DNA of 64,000 nucleotides, from the NCBI GenBank assembly GCA_013396995.1, contig VWZP01006004.1, positions 62,001 to 126,000 on the forward strand, in the 5' to 3' direction. A program made the position numbers and the translations under genes. Under the pieces are notes generated by a model, which did no database searches, was not told the origin of the DNA, and was given only the letters and a program-made list of their open reading frames with translations. This document shows, in pieces, positions 12,600 to 24,914 of this stretch; position 1 is the first letter of the stretch; every line of letters starts with the position of its first letter. This DNA comes from Dicaeum eximium (taxonomy: Eukaryota > Chordata > Aves > Passeriformes > Dicaeidae).

Positions 12600-13480
12600 G
12601 GAAAAGAGCCTCACGCCTGTGCGAGAGGGTGGGGGACCGCAGTGCCACGGGCAGAGGCAGCAGCACTCATTACCGCCCGCCGGTAATCATCGCCCTGAGC
12701 GCCGCTGCCCCTGCACACCCGCCAGCCCCGGCACTGTCCCCGTGCCAGCTCCGGCACCGAGAGCCGCCGGGCAGGAGCAGAGGTGAGGCTGCGAGCGGGA
12801 GCTTCCTCCTTTCTTTTTGTTGTTATTGTTGTTGTTGTTGCGGCNCGGCTCCGCCATCCTCCCGCGGCGCGCTCGGCACCCGCTCCGCGCCCGGCCCTGC
12901 CCTGCCGGCCACCGTCTGTGCGCACCGAGCCGTCACGGGACCGCCCGCCCACGGCCCTCCCGCGGCACTCGGGGCGGGCCCGCCGAGCGCGGACACCGAG
13001 CGCTTCCAGGTTACGGCGGAAGCGCCGCGTTGCCCGTGGCGACGGCGGGAGCGGGACCGTGCGGGGCCGGAGCTCGGGCCGGCTCCCCGCGGGGCTCGGG
13101 CAGGGCTCCCCTGCGCTGTCCCCGCCCCGGTCGCGGTCCCGCGGGGGAGTCCCGGGCCCGCACACCCCGCTGAACGCTGCCGTGGTGCCGGCGCTGCCGG
13201 GATGGCCCCGGGTGAGGAGGGCAGCCCGTAATTCCGTCGGCGACCCGCTGCAATTCATTAAGGTGTTACAACAAACAGGAGGGGTTTTCCTGCCGTTCCG
13301 ACAGCCGGAGTGGCGAGTGGCCCCCAGCGCGCCGGGAGCGGGAGTTGTGGCGGGCCGGGCGGTGCGGAGCCGCCCTGCTCATCCTCAGGGCGGACGCTCG
13401 GGCACAGCTCCCGCTGCAGGGCGCCTTTCGCTGCTGAGACACGGCAAAGAAATGGCCATGGCACCGTGACATTCCCCTGC
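12600..13480. promoter_or_regulatory. CpG-island promoter
   Basis: Base composition changes abruptly from AT-rich to very GC- and CpG-rich, peaking at about 12.85-13.25 kb, and falls off again after about 13.45 kb. GC boxes and an ETS-type core (GGCGGAAGCG near 13,014) are present. Plus-strand splice donors follow at about 12,783 (GAG then GTGAGG) and 13,211 (CGG then GTGAGG). By synteny it may drive SHOC2 leftwards, upstream non-coding exons of BBIP1 rightwards, or both. Which transcripts start here cannot be decided from sequence. Open frames crossing it are composition artefacts. Confidence 0.7.
12817..12845. repeat. GTT trinucleotide repeat next to a single N
   Basis: A short TTG/GTT repeat (12,817-12,840) with one interruption sits inside the CpG island and is followed by an ambiguous base at 12,845. 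The ambiguity is probably a sequencing problem at the repeat to GC-rich transition. Confidence 0.85.
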
Positions 13481-13499
13481 CTCCTTTCCGACAAAATCG

Positions 13500-16400
13500 G
13501 GACCATCCCCAGCTGCCAGCCTCTGTAACCTCGGACCAATGTGCTGACTCTTTCTGTTACATACATATCAGGCTAAGCCCAACCAAGCTGCCTTTGCAAG
13601 GGACACGTGGGAGCTGCAAGAAGGGGCAGCAGCCATTCAGGTGACAACCACACCTCTGTGTAGGCAAATATATTCAAGTGTGACAGAGCACCTGCCATCA
13701 ATCGCCCTTTCATTTAGGATGGGCTTTAAATGCAAGTTCTTTGACGACTTGTTATAACAGATCTTTCAGAATTTTGCTGAGAAAGGTTTAGCTTTCTAAT
13801 GCTAAGTTCTCAGGTGGTTGCAATCAGTTCCCCTTTCAAGCCTAGATGGATTCTGCACTGCAGTAGTATCTCAACTTTATAATTTCTAAAATACGTTCAA
13901 ATTAATAGGAGTCTACTAACTGATCTCAGTACTTGCTAGTCTGGACTGGTCCCACAGGCTCACGTTCAGCAGCTACTTCAGCAGAATCAAAACCATGAGT
14001 AAATTTGGGAGCCATTTCCTACATCAGATAGTCAGATCTGAGTATCTGCTACTTCCATCACATTTTTTACAACTTTTGGCAATCATTTGGGCTGGTTTCA
14101 GTTTAACAAGGCTATTCACATTCAATTATCAAATACCAAAATTCTGCCAATTGCCTTTGTGTGAGTCTTTGGCAAACCAGACAGTTCAATGTAGTTATGT
14201 AGGCTTTTACTAATAAATGCTGGACAGCATTAAAAGCAGAATTGGATTTTTGGCATATTGGATCACAAGACAGAAACCAGTTAAAATTTCCCAGTGACAA
14301 CATTTCATACAATGACTGGATGTTTATTTGCTGTTATTAATCAGTAAAACTTCATTGTGGACAGTGTAGGATCCTCTACAAAACACAGAAATACACACTT
14401 TGCCCTGAGAGCTTGGAGTCTGAAAAAAATGTTTCTTGTGTGACTTAATGGAACAGAATCATTTGCATTAAAAGACTGTAGTGTTGCAGAGAGGATCTGA
14501 ATGTTTTGTTGGCCATGTACTTTTACATTTCTCAGGCCCTTTGTGTGCAAAGTGTCACTGCCCAGTTGCCTTAGCATTGAAATATTTACCAAAGATATGC
14601 TCTACATGTGCTCTGGTTCTGTTAGAGATTTTATTTCTGTTTCCACTCGCTTTGCTTTAAAAAAATATTATTTGAAATCTAAAGAAATATTACTTTATAC
14701 TCAAAACCCCTCATTTGTTCTGAAAAGCTGATATAAAGCAGAGCAGGACAATTGTCACAAGAGATAAATCAGTCAAGAAATTTACACTGGTAACTCCACC
14801 CTTTGCTGCAAATCCTTAAATGTGTCATATGAGATTAGACTGATACTATGGTAATACTTGTGCCAACAATCAGAACTAACAGACATTTTTGCAAAGGCAG
14901 AATTCATGCATGAAAGATTTGTTTTTGATCTGCCCAAATGGAGTAGTTAATTTTATACCCTCCTACTGGATGCTGGAAAGCTCAGCTCCAGCCTACTCCC
15001 AGTCTCCATCAGCAATGTTTGTCCCCAGATCTCATTGGCACAGACCTGTCCCAGAGCAGAGGGTGAATACAAGAGTTCACAATCCCAACAAGTATTAGTG
15101 AGGGGTCTCTCAGGATCAGGAGACTGTGCTGACAGGCCTGTATTTTCAACCTTGTGGTACTGTGACTGAGTACCTTTCCTTAAGATAAAGCCACAGACAG
15201 CAAGTCAGAGGTTCCTCAGTCTTTGTTGCCCCAGAAACCCCACAGGACCATGCAAGGACCTTGAATTATTGCCATCCACATCCTGAAACAAGCAGGAGGA
15301 GAAATATAATTAAAGGGTATTTCATAACCTACATGGTTCTGAATTAAGGTTTCACTGGCAATTTCGTTTGGACATTGCCTAACTTTTAAAGGCTTGGCTT
15401 TGCAACATTCATAATGTTCCTGTAACACCTGTAGCATTTCCTGTGCTCCTGAAAAGGACAGCTGTTGGTGCAGGATCACGCAGCATCACAGCACCTCCCG
15501 GGGCCATCAGCTGTGTGTCTCCACCCTTGTGTGTCCAGCACAGACTTCTACCCTTTGTACTGAAAGAGGAACAGCAGCTGGACTGTTATTCTCCATCCAG
15601 ACCAGCAGCAGAGGGGGTGAGTGTTGGAATTTGGATTATTCAGTGGATTCATAAGACCATTCCTAAGGCTATTTAGTATTTACACAGTTGTTTCAAGCAT
15701 GTTCCTACAAAACAGTGTGATTTATTAGGAGCTAGCTCTTACACAATGAACTAAAATAAAGCAATTAATTAGTTAAGCTTGCTTAAGACGACCACAAGAT
15801 CAACCTAGCAACTTCAGAATCATCTTTGACCGAATTCAGATACCTCTGATATTTAGTCCCACTTGCCTTTTCTTAATTTAGTGGCTGCCAGACTAATGAA
15901 TTGACCCTTTCTCCCTCGTCATGTGGCCTTTTCACTACCTCCTCCCAACTATAAAATTTTTGTCATCCAGCTACCCAAAAGCCTGCTCTCCTCCCCCAGG
16001 CAGGCAGCTGCTGCTGCCCTGGCCAAGGACACTCAGCTCCAGTGGTTTCTGTATTGCTGCCGGGGCAGACAGCATAAGAGGCAAATCCTTTGCTGGCTGA
16101 GCCAACATGAAGACCAGCCTCAGGGGAGCTCTGCTCTGCTTCCAGCTCTGCAAGTCAGGATGTCCCTGCAAGCACAGCCCGTGGTGCCCCTTTCCACCCA
16201 CATACCCCTCTGCTCTGCCTGTGTGCGGCTGCTTCCCACAGCTCTCCCCTGCTACTCCCTTCCCTCCCTGCTGCCTGTGCCCAGCCTCTACCCTCAGACT
16301 TGGATCACCTGTTCCTTCCCCAGACTGTCCCTCCTTTCTTAATCTCCAACTGGGCCTCCAACTTTGGTTCCCCATGCCAGGTCCTAGTCCAGTCTCTTGT

Positions 16401-19400
16401 CTGGTTCTTCATGTCACTGCCTATCCCCCTGACTTTACACTCTCTTCCTTCTTCCTTCCTTGTGCTGAAGTTCTGTTTTGTCTTCTGTCTTCCAGTTCCT
16501 TGCCAACCACTCTCAATATAAAATTCCAATTCCTAGTTGTTCTTTCTTTCTTTCTTTCTTCCAATCTCCCACAATCATGTCTCAAATCTCAGAATTTCCT
16601 ACTAGGTTTTACCTTCCTCTCATCTACACTTCAATCTATCTAGATCTTCCTGTCATATCCTATTCCTTTCCCTTGAATTGTCAGTTTATGAAAAGTTTGG
16701 CTTCAGTACCAAAGTACTGAACCTCCAAGTAAGGGATTTAGTTATTCTGGGGGAGAAAAGCATGTTTTCAAGGCTGATGGCACAACAAATCCCACTTAAT
16801 TTTGTGAGCACCATGCCCATCATGGAATAGTGCAGGCCTTTGTCATTCTCTTCTGTCTTCCCCTTGAATGGCACCTTGGCTCCCCTGCCTTTGTTATGAG
16901 TAGACAAAAACTGGGAAGGCACTTTGGCAGAAGGGGAGAGAGGAAGGCACAGAAAGCAAACCTGGAGGATGCACTTGGAGAGTCAGAGCCCTTGTCAATG
17001 AAGCTGATACTCAATGCACTGGTTGACACCAAGCTCTGTCCCATTGAAATCAGACTCTGATCCCCCATACCAAAAGCTTCTGCTTGGGGCAAGATGCCTT
17101 TGCAATACAAAGAAGGAGCAAAGAAGGGGAACCTCAAAATGTGGTTCTCTGTTGAAGGACTACAGTACAGTAAAATGTTGCTATTTTTACTCTCACTTCC
17201 TTTTATATATTCAGAGCCAGGTCTGCTTACTTGAGTGACAAGAAGTTATTTTTGCTTTTTTCTCCACTTGTTTTTACAAAGCAAATGTATGATAAAAGGA
17301 CAGAGTACCTATGTTCTCAAAAACAAGCAGCACGATTTAGGATTTTAGAACTACCATGTAAAACCTAATTCTGGTCCTGTCAGCTTCTACTTTCAACTCA
17401 TTAACCACCTATCCATGTCTGTTAGCAATTTTTAAACAGGCTTCCTAGGTCTTACAGGAGCTTTTCCAGGTGGAAAGACAGGACATATCAGCACTGAAAC
17501 AGCACATCCCGAATGTCATCCATGAAGTTATTTTCTTATTTACCTGTATGAATACAAACTTTTTCCAGTATGTGCTGTGTCCTAACTGCCCCAAGGCCAG
17601 CAGTTCTTCAGTTTGTTTAGTACAAGGGAAAACTGCAAATCCAGCAGGCATCAAGCAAGCTAATCTTCAATTATACAAATGGAGAATCAATCAGTTCAAA
17701 CAATTTATCTTTCAAAGTCAACACAACAAACAACAGAAACAAGCAAGAGCTTTTTCATTCACAACAGACAATAAACTGTATTTTTTTAGTGTAGCTATTC
17801 TAGACAGGATAGTAACAGCTGTTAGAAACTCCTATTTTCCTCTTCAGTGAAAGACAGGGCAAATTAAAGGCTTCAGTTGCCTGTACTTTGAAAGGGGAGA
17901 AAGGCCAGAATGAAAACTCAGTTAAACTGAAATAGATGCTGATTATTCCAGCTCCAGACAGGACAACCACGTAGAAACCAACCTTTCTTGATTTAATTTT
18001 CTTTTCTGGTACTTGCAAATCCATTTCTGACATCCCAGGGTAACTCAAAAGGACAAAGCAGGATCCAACAGGACACTCTGTGCTCTGGTAGACAAGCTTC
18101 TCTTAGCTTTGGTCTGTAGCACCGGAATTTCAGAAGGTGTTGTGCCTTCCAAGGATTAACCACATCCAGGTCTAGTATAACTCCCACAACTAAGGGGCAA
18201 GAGGGGATGAGTATTCTCAAAAGTGAGTTTAAATCTACAGAGGTTGAACTTCCTCTGTAGTCAGTAAGATAAGCCCTGTGCTTAGGCACTCTGAATCATA
18301 TTCTGAAGAAATCACTTTTTCCATTGACCTCATGCAGACCCTGGGGAGTTGAGCTTTCCAAGGGAAAAGCCACTTCCTCCCCAGGAAAGTGCATTCAAGT
18401 CTAAGTGGCCCTGGGTTCACCAGCTTTTCACATGCCTCATGAGCTGCTCAAGTGCTGTAGGTCTGTGCCTGCAGGTGGTACAAGGCATCTTCTGCCATTG
18501 TACCTGTTTCCCTTGGCTCTCATGGCAGGCTTCTAAAACTGGCTGGCACCAGTACTGTGGTGTGGCTCAGATTTCATTTACACTGCATGTTGTTTCATGC
18601 CTTCAGAGATCCCTGGAGATTAGTACCAGGCTGACTGGAATGGCACGGTGGCGAGGAATGCGAGTGCAGCCCAAGTTTTTCTGAACTTCATACAAGGGCA
18701 TATCCTGACTCCATTCCACATAAAAGAGGGAGCAAGCTTCCACTTCCCTGTTGTCCTCTCTAATCTTCCTGTTCTCAGCAGCCACAACAGAGTGGCAGTG
18801 TAGCCCCTCCTGCTGAAACAGAGCCTGACCACAGGCAGTCTGTAGCTGTTATCAATTCTAGCTGATAAAGGTGTGAAGCCAAGGGAAGAAGGTTCCCAAG
18901 CAGCCAAGAAAGGGGAAAGGTCTCTGGCAGTGGTGGCTCCAGGAAGGCAGAACAGCTTTATTACAAGTTTTTTTGAGATTGCTGTAAACAACTCACCTGT
19001 GTCCTAAAAGTGGCTGGGAGTGGCAGCACGTCCGTGCTGAGCTGTGTGAAATGGCTGCCCCTGCCCAGGCACGTATCACTGCCAGCAGGTTAGCCCAGGC
19101 CACAGGCACAAGCAGTTTTCCTTGGGATTACAGCTCGTCACTGCTGCAAGCTCTGCTGCCTGAAATGTGGAAGATGAAGATCAGCTGAATAGGAGAGTCT
19201 CCAGGAAAACAAACAAACAAACACAACCCTCATTCACATCCTCACAAAAAAAAATATTCCTTAAGAGTGACCCAGGAAGAAGAAGTTGAGTTTGAATAAA
19301 ATATTTACCTGATGGTCTTAATAGCTGCAGCTCTGCTATTTTCTCTTCCTCTTCAGAGTGCCAGCAAGGACTGAGTGCTGGAGCCAGGGATGTATTTCCT

Positions 19401-22400
19401 GAAGGGTGACAAATAGCAATAAAGCCTAAAGTCAATTCCACACTGAAATTCTTACATAAATTGCTCCTTCCTGAAGAAAATAGATGGATGAAAAATAAAA
19501 TCAGAAAGTAGTATGAAATAAATAATCCTACAGTTCAGTTACAGGAAGTGAAAAGAACAACCCCAAAATCAGAGAGGGAGCCAGGCATTACAGGGAGTAC
19601 ACCTACAAAGGGAGGTTTCACCTGAGAATTTCTAAATGAAAACCTGAAAACAAAATCATTCAGGTGCAGATAGATCTTCCAAAAGGACATGGTGAAACTC
19701 CTTCTGCCCAGAGCCATGAAAACTTGAGCAGAGTGAGTGCCAGCAACCCTAACTAACATTTATTATTATTGTGGTAGTGCACCAGAGCCTTGATCCTTCT
19801 GGGAGGGGGCTGTACAATAAAGAGTGTTCTAATTCAGAGGCTGAAAGCCAAGTATAAGACCAGAAAAATGATAACTCCTTGTCACAGGCATAGGGAGCAC
19901 GAGAGAAGAAAAGCAATCAGAGTGCTGCCAGGTTTTTCTGTAGGCCATACAGACAAGGAGACTCAGAGAGAGCTCAGAAAGATTACTTTTCAACACACAT
20001 TATTAAAAGCCTGGTTGCAAGGATGGGAGGAAGCACAGAGATGTTTGAAATGGCAGCAGGTAGGCAGTGGGACTGGTCATCACAAGCTGATCTCGGGAAA
20101 AGAGCTGATATCCCAGTAATACTCTGGAACAGACGAACAGGGATGGGCTAGGGAAAGACAGATCTTGAAGAGGAAGGAGCGACCCAGAGCGAAGGGCTAA
20201 GAACAGTCCTGCATTGTGAGGACAAGGGCTTGGTTATCCAAGAGTTTTCTTTCCCTCTCTTGTTTCTCAGGGGGAGGAGTAGTGTTTCAAGGGAGAATAA
20301 TACAATCATTTGACTGTGTTGAGAGATTTATGGTTTGACTTTACCATGTGTTAAAATATTGATTCTCCTTCTGACATATGCTTGAGCTATTGACAATAGG
20401 TTTTTTTCTGTAGAGAAGACTGACTTCTGCAAACAAAAGGTGGGACTTCACAGTAGGATGCGGCGAGGATGGGTAAAATCAAAGTGATGTAAGAGAAGCA
20501 CAAGTCTCGAATTTCTTCCACTCAATTACATAAAGATAGCAAGAGAGACACTGAGCAGTGTGTGGCGGTGAGAAGCTGGAATAATTAAACAATAATCTGA
20601 CAGACGGTGCACTTACGGGCAATTACAGCAAGCCTCTGCTGGCACTCCAGGGCACCAGGCCAAAGACTTCAGCGATCAAACCACACAAGTAGAGCAGTAA
20701 CCTCCTAGAAATGCCAGTGTAGAGCATTTGGCTTAGGAGCCCAGAATGGGACTTCCAGGGAGCCAGGTCTCTGCATTTACCAGGTGCTAGCAGGAAGAGC
20801 AGCCTGTCAAAAAGCTTTTTCTGTGTCCCTTGGATAATGCATTTCCAGGCGCGTCTCCTTGCCTTTTGCATACAGCTTGAGGATCTGCATCAAACAACAA
20901 ACTTAAAGTAACTTCTGAAAGCTCAACTAAAAAAAAAATCATTTGTCTGTCAACTCCCTTTCAAAACCAAGAACTGGGTTAAACACCAAGCAATCAAGCT
21001 TCAGGCTCTGAAGGCATTTGGGATTCCCGCAGGGAGCCACGCCAGGCTTTCTGTTCCTTGCCTTACCCCACCCAGTAAACCCAAACCAGCTTCCTCCTCC
21101 TGTCTCTGAAGCTGGGCTCTGTGTCCCATGGTACCACTCAGCAGCTTCAGGGACAATTGCATGGAATCTGCAGGTGTATTTCTGAAAGCACTGGGATGCA
21201 TCGTTCACCAAATGCTGCCACACTACATTTCTGATCTCGTCAGGACATAGAGAGGTGAAACAAGCTCTAGAATTTTAGAAAAGAAGAAAAAAGAGAGCGA
21301 TCCAAGTGGAAAGCAAACACAGATCAGGTGCTGTTAAAAGCTTCTTAAACTGTCAACAAAGTATTTACTTAAACTCAGAACAGAAAGTCACCTTCAAGAT
21401 GGGTAGTTCTCATCAAAGTGGCTTTATTTTTAAACATCCCATGTCTGGAGCTACATGATTATACAGGACTCTGAACGAAATTTTTGCTTTTTAAAGTAAG
21501 GACTTGATTCCAGACTTTCTTGTCATATGGAAAACAAGAACTTGAAAGGCTTAAAAAGCAGAAGGAAAATAAAAAGCATTTAAAATGTATAAAGACAAAA
21601 CCCAAGCCTCATAAACAAATGGGACTGGCAACATTGCTTCACCTAAATGCTTTTTTCTTCTACTTAGTAGAAGATGTTTCTCAAGACTTGAAATAAGTGT
21701 TGTTTTGTATCTGCAGGGCTTTCAGCAAGCGGTTGCCAAATTACGAAACCCTCTGGATTCCAGCAATGCACATCTCTGCTGTCTGCTGCACTCAGAGTAT
21801 CTGGGAACAGGAGGAGGAAAACAAGCTTATCATTTATAAAATTATTGCTGGTTCTGTGTGAGGCTCTCTGCAGTGCATAAGAATAACTTGTTTGTGACAT
21901 CAGTAAAATAAGGATGTGCAACCTAGAGCACGTTGTCCTCTCCATGGATACCACACTTACACTTTCTCAAATAACACTGGGTTTCATCCCGAGGTCCAGT
22001 ATCAGGACTCTGGGAAGCTTCATGCCATGGGGACACAGCTTGAGACCTGGGCACGAGGACAGTCTTGTTCTGACTTCTTCAGCCCTCTGGAATGACACCA
22101 CAATAATGCACTGACTCAGCACGGTCCCATTGCAAGTGCACGGTGCTTTTCCCACATGGAAGGGTTTTGGCAAGCAGCTTCCTAGCTGTTCCTGGCAACT
22201 GGAAAGGCCATGAGAGAAATGAATGGGTGCTTGAGCACATGTCAACCCCAGAGGCAAAAAGTGTCAAAAAATGGGGTATAACTATGAATAAATACCAGCC
22301 TTACTCAAAACTAAACCCAAACCTGTTTTTAAGGCACTTTGAAAAGTAGCCTATTAAGCTGCATGCCCATGCCTCCCTCCTCTCTCTCATCCAGGACCTC

Positions 22401-24230
22401 CCAGTCATGAAGGTGGTAACTACGATTTTTTCCTCAGGAAAGGAAAGAAAGGAAGGAGGTGTCTTAAAAACAGACTTATAGAAACTGTTGAAAACAACCT
22501 CCACAATCACACCTGTCCCAGTGCTATCAGCTTCCTAGATAGGCTGCCAAGCTGGCATTTGAGTAGCTAAGAAAATGGATCTAGCACAGGATGCCAGACT
22601 TCTCAGTCACTAAAATGCTCAAGTAACAAACTGAGTTGACCATTGTTTCTTATCACCAAGCAAACAAATCCTGTTGGCAGGAAAACTGCTTTTGGAAAGT
22701 GATTCCCTGCATGACTGAGATGGGCTCCAAATGCAAGTGTTCACATAATGCTGGACTCCAGGTGGCCATTGGCACCGTGAAGGCACTGGCAAAAAAAACC
22801 TGGCCTACGATTTCATTTCAACATCTTGCTTGCAGCTCATTTCTGTTGTTCTGCAGGCCATATTTGTTACCACAGGAATAACTCCTGCTTTCACAGTGCA
22901 AAATTTTCAGTCATAACTGTGTATATTTTACGTTCATTTTTAGCCAGTCATATCTAAGATGCTGGATTGGTTCTTAAAAACAAACTGACAAACAACTACA
23001 AATTACTGATCTGCAAATTGTTTAAAATGCCCTGGTCTAAAAACATCCATCATAAAGCAGTGCCTTGTCCTTTCCCTTCCAGTCAGCCCAAAATACTGAT
23101 TGGCACACGGAAAAGCACATCAGACAAAGGAGCTTTCCCCACTGAAATCAGTGGGAATGCTTCTGAGCAGTTCAAAGGGTAGAGAAGGATGTCCCCAGCA
23201 AGCACATCCATTTTACAGCCTCATCAATGCTAATATTCTGTCCTGAAAGTGGAGTATGTTAAGGACAAAAAGGGCCCATTTCTGTGCTGCCCAGGACCAG
23301 CCCTAACCCAGGAGAATTAGTTACCTTTGGCCAGCTCCACAAAAGGCAGGAAGGAGGAGCCGTGCTCTTCCCCTCTGTGCGTTCTGCTGGCCTCCAACCC
23401 AGCATCAGGCAAGGCTTCCAGCGAGGTGGAACTACCTGAGGGATTGTCAGCTTCCTACTCTAGGTTGCTTAGAGGAAAAAGGAAATCGTTCTGGAACAAT
23501 GCAGGCAGAGGCTTTAAATAACTGTCAGAGAGGTGCCGCTTACTGGAAGTTAAAGTTTTATCACTACTCTCCCAGCAAAACTTGGATCCCAGAGCTAGCA
23601 GAGGAGAGGAAGCATGCAGACAGCCACCAGCAAGGCAGAATGGAAAAGGATTGTTAGCAAAGATCATTTTCCCCCTCATTTTACTCATCCACGGCCATTG
23701 CTGTGCATAACGAGAAGCGAGATCTCAATCCCAGAACACTGCAAGGAGCAGTCCCCGCCTGCCAAGGCCAGGTTAGCAGGATTACCAGAGCGAGCTGCCA
23801 ATCCCCGGGCACACAGGGCGTGCAGGGCACACAGGCAAGCTCATGAGCAAACTCTAAAATTACAACACATCCCGGAACCGGGGCTCGCTGGGGCACGGCC
23901 AAGGCACAGGACAGGTGAATCCCTCTCGGCCCATCCCGGGTCACACGCGGCTCCCCCGGGGCTTTCCCAGGGAAGCTGCTCCCGGTGGCAGAGATGCTCC
24001 ACAAGGCGGGCCCCTGTGGGGGATCCCGGTGCACTGGCCCATCAGGTTCGGCGACATGTAAGCTCTCGGTGTTTAGAAAGACAGCGGCTTTTACTGCTGT
24101 TTACACGTCAAACAGCAGCATGATTCACAGCGCGAATCCCGAGGCGCTGCCTGGAAACAAAACCGGGACGCGTACGCCCTGGCCACGCCCGTCTGCTGGA
24201 CGGTGTCTGCTGGGGATTTTATTTACAGAA
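13500..24230. other. Non-coding stretch between two CpG islands
   Basis: About 10.7 kb without a recognisable coding exon. It holds a long pyrimidine-rich tract near 16.1-16.7 kb and otherwise mixed unique sequence, with many short unconserved frames. If the 13 kb island is the BBIP1 promoter this is a BBIP1 5' intron. If BBIP1 starts at 24.6 kb it belongs to SHOC2 intron 1 or is intergenic. Confidence 0.6.
16100..16720 (+). repeat. Pyrimidine-rich tract with TTCT microsatellite
   Basis: On the plus strand this stretch is dominated by C and T for about 600 bases and includes a TTTC repeat at 16,541-16,560. The bias keeps stop codons rare and creates overlapping open frames of up to 178 codons, which I judge non-coding because they are Ser/Leu/Pro/Phe-rich in several frames at once. 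A polypurine/polypyrimidine tract of this size could form triplex DNA. Confidence 0.7.
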
Positions 24231-24461
24231 GCAGAAAATAAACCATAAAAGCGCCTCAAAGCCTGAGTTCCGCGGTGGGCCCCGGCGGGCGGGCAGGCAG
24301 CGGCTCGCCGGGCCGGGCAGGCCCGCGCAGGTGGGAGGGCACCGCCCCAGAGCAGAGCCCGGCGCAGCTGAGGCGGGGAGCGGCATCCCGGCATCCCGGG
24401 ACCGGGACAGCCGCGGGGGAGCCGCTCCCGCCGCTGCCCCGGCGCAGCGCCACGCCAAGGC

Positions 24462-24480
24462 CTACAGTTCCCAGGGCGCA
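24462..24480 (+). promoter_or_regulatory. ZNF143/STAF-like site 1
   Basis: CTACAGTTCCCAGGGCGCA fits the SBS consensus (ACTACAATTCCCAGCATGC family) that ZNF143 binds close to transcription starts, with substitutions in the 3' part. It is the most upstream of three copies. Confidence 0.65.
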
Positions 24481-24505
24481 TTGGGGCAGGCGGAGCCCCC
24501 TTGGG

Positions 24506-24525
24506 CCTACCACTCCCAGCACGCA
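24506..24525 (+). promoter_or_regulatory. ZNF143/STAF-like site 2
   Basis: CCTACCACTCCCAGCACGCA keeps the CTAC and CTCCCAGCA..GCA parts of the ZNF143 consensus. It has the same orientation as site 1, with 44 bp between their starts. Confidence 0.65.
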
Positions 24526-24563
24526 CCGGGAGGCACGCCCGGGGCGCGTGGGCGTGGCGCCGC

Positions 24564-24588
24564 GCACTGCAAGCTGGGAGCTGTAGTT
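24564..24588 (-). promoter_or_regulatory. ZNF143/STAF-like site 3
   Basis: Read on the minus strand, this is ACTACAGCTCCCAGCTTGCA followed by GTGC, the best match of the three to the extended SBS2 consensus. It ends 31 bp before the BBIP1 start codon and faces the opposite way to sites 1 and 2, as is often seen at bidirectional housekeeping promoters. Confidence 0.75.
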
Positions 24589-24619
24589 GTCCCCGGGGCG
24601 GTGCCGTGCCGGAGCCGCC

Positions 24620-24665
24620 ATGCCGGAGGGGAAGGGAGCGCTCCGGGAGGTGCTGCCCAAGCAAG
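24620..24665 (+). CDS. BBIP1: BBIP1 first coding exon
   Basis: It encodes residues 1-15 plus the first base of codon 16. The donor is AAGCAAG followed by GTACCC at 24,666. The exon lies entirely in CpG-island sequence. Confidence 0.93.
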
Positions 24666-24914
24666 GTACCCGTGGCGAGCACCGGCCCGGCCCCGGCCCT
24701 GCCCGCCCCTCGCTCACGGCCCTTTTCTCCCTCTGCAGGGCAGCTGTCGGTGGAGGACACGGCCGCCATGGTGCTGTGCAAGCCCAAGATCCTGCCCCTC
24801 AAGTCGGTGTCGCTGGAGAAGCTGGAGAAGCTGCAGAGGGCGGCGCTGGACGCGGCCCAGCCGCCCCAGACGGCCCCGCCGCCGTCCGCGGGGGCCGCGT
24901 TCCCCCGGCAGTAG
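24620..24914 (+). CDS. BBIP1: BBSome-interacting protein 1 (BBIP1/BBIP10), complete two-exon coding region
   Basis: BBIP1 is a very small subunit of the BBSome, the coat complex that moves membrane proteins into and out of cilia, and is needed for BBSome assembly. Joining 24,620-24,665 to 24,739-24,914 gives 73 residues. The family signature is clear: REVLPKQ at 9-15, then GQLSVED, MVLCKPKILPLKS and LEKLEKLQRAA, closely matching the mammalian protein. The intron falls at the conserved point inside the Gly codon after LPKQ. The ATG at 24,620 has a good Kozak context (GCCGCCATGC). The N-terminus before REVLPKQ is short, and the C-terminus is Pro/Ala-rich, apparently drifted under high GC. An upstream exon extending the N-terminus cannot be excluded. 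Its 3' neighbour PDCD4 converges on it. Confidence 0.95.
24739..24914 (+). CDS. BBIP1: BBIP1 last coding exon
   Basis: The acceptor is CTCCCTCTGCAG at 24,738. The exon encodes residues 16-73 and ends in TAG at 24,912-24,914. The preceding intron is only 73 bp (24,666-24,738), near the practical minimum for vertebrate splicing. Confidence 0.94.

Larger units (their letters stand above)
1..12600 (-). other. AT-rich non-coding stretch, probably SHOC2 intron 1
   Basis: No exon with a recognisable protein, splice borders and homology is visible here on either strand. Open frames are short and scattered, as expected by chance. In other amniotes SHOC2 lies next to BBIP1 in the opposite orientation and has a very long first intron, so this stretch is best explained as SHOC2 intron 1 or its upstream flank. 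The large leucine-rich-repeat exon that carries the SHOC2 start codon would give an unmistakable long frame and is absent. The intron assignment is therefore inference from synteny only. Local oddities inside it are listed separately. Confidence 0.45.

Noticed and set aside
1..12600. SHOC2 coding exons
   Set aside because: Expected by synteny and searched for as a long leucine-rich-repeat frame on the minus strand, but none is present. Only an intron or flank can be here.
12611..13258. Frames of 200-228 codons on both strands in the 13 kb CpG island
   Set aside because: Several frames are open at once on both strands, all Arg/Ala/Pro/Gly-rich and crossing an N. This is composition, not coding.
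15923..16643. Overlapping plus-strand frames of 139 and 178 codons
   Set aside because: They coincide with a pyrimidine-rich tract including a TTTC microsatellite. The frames overlap each other and have no recognisable domain or splice context.
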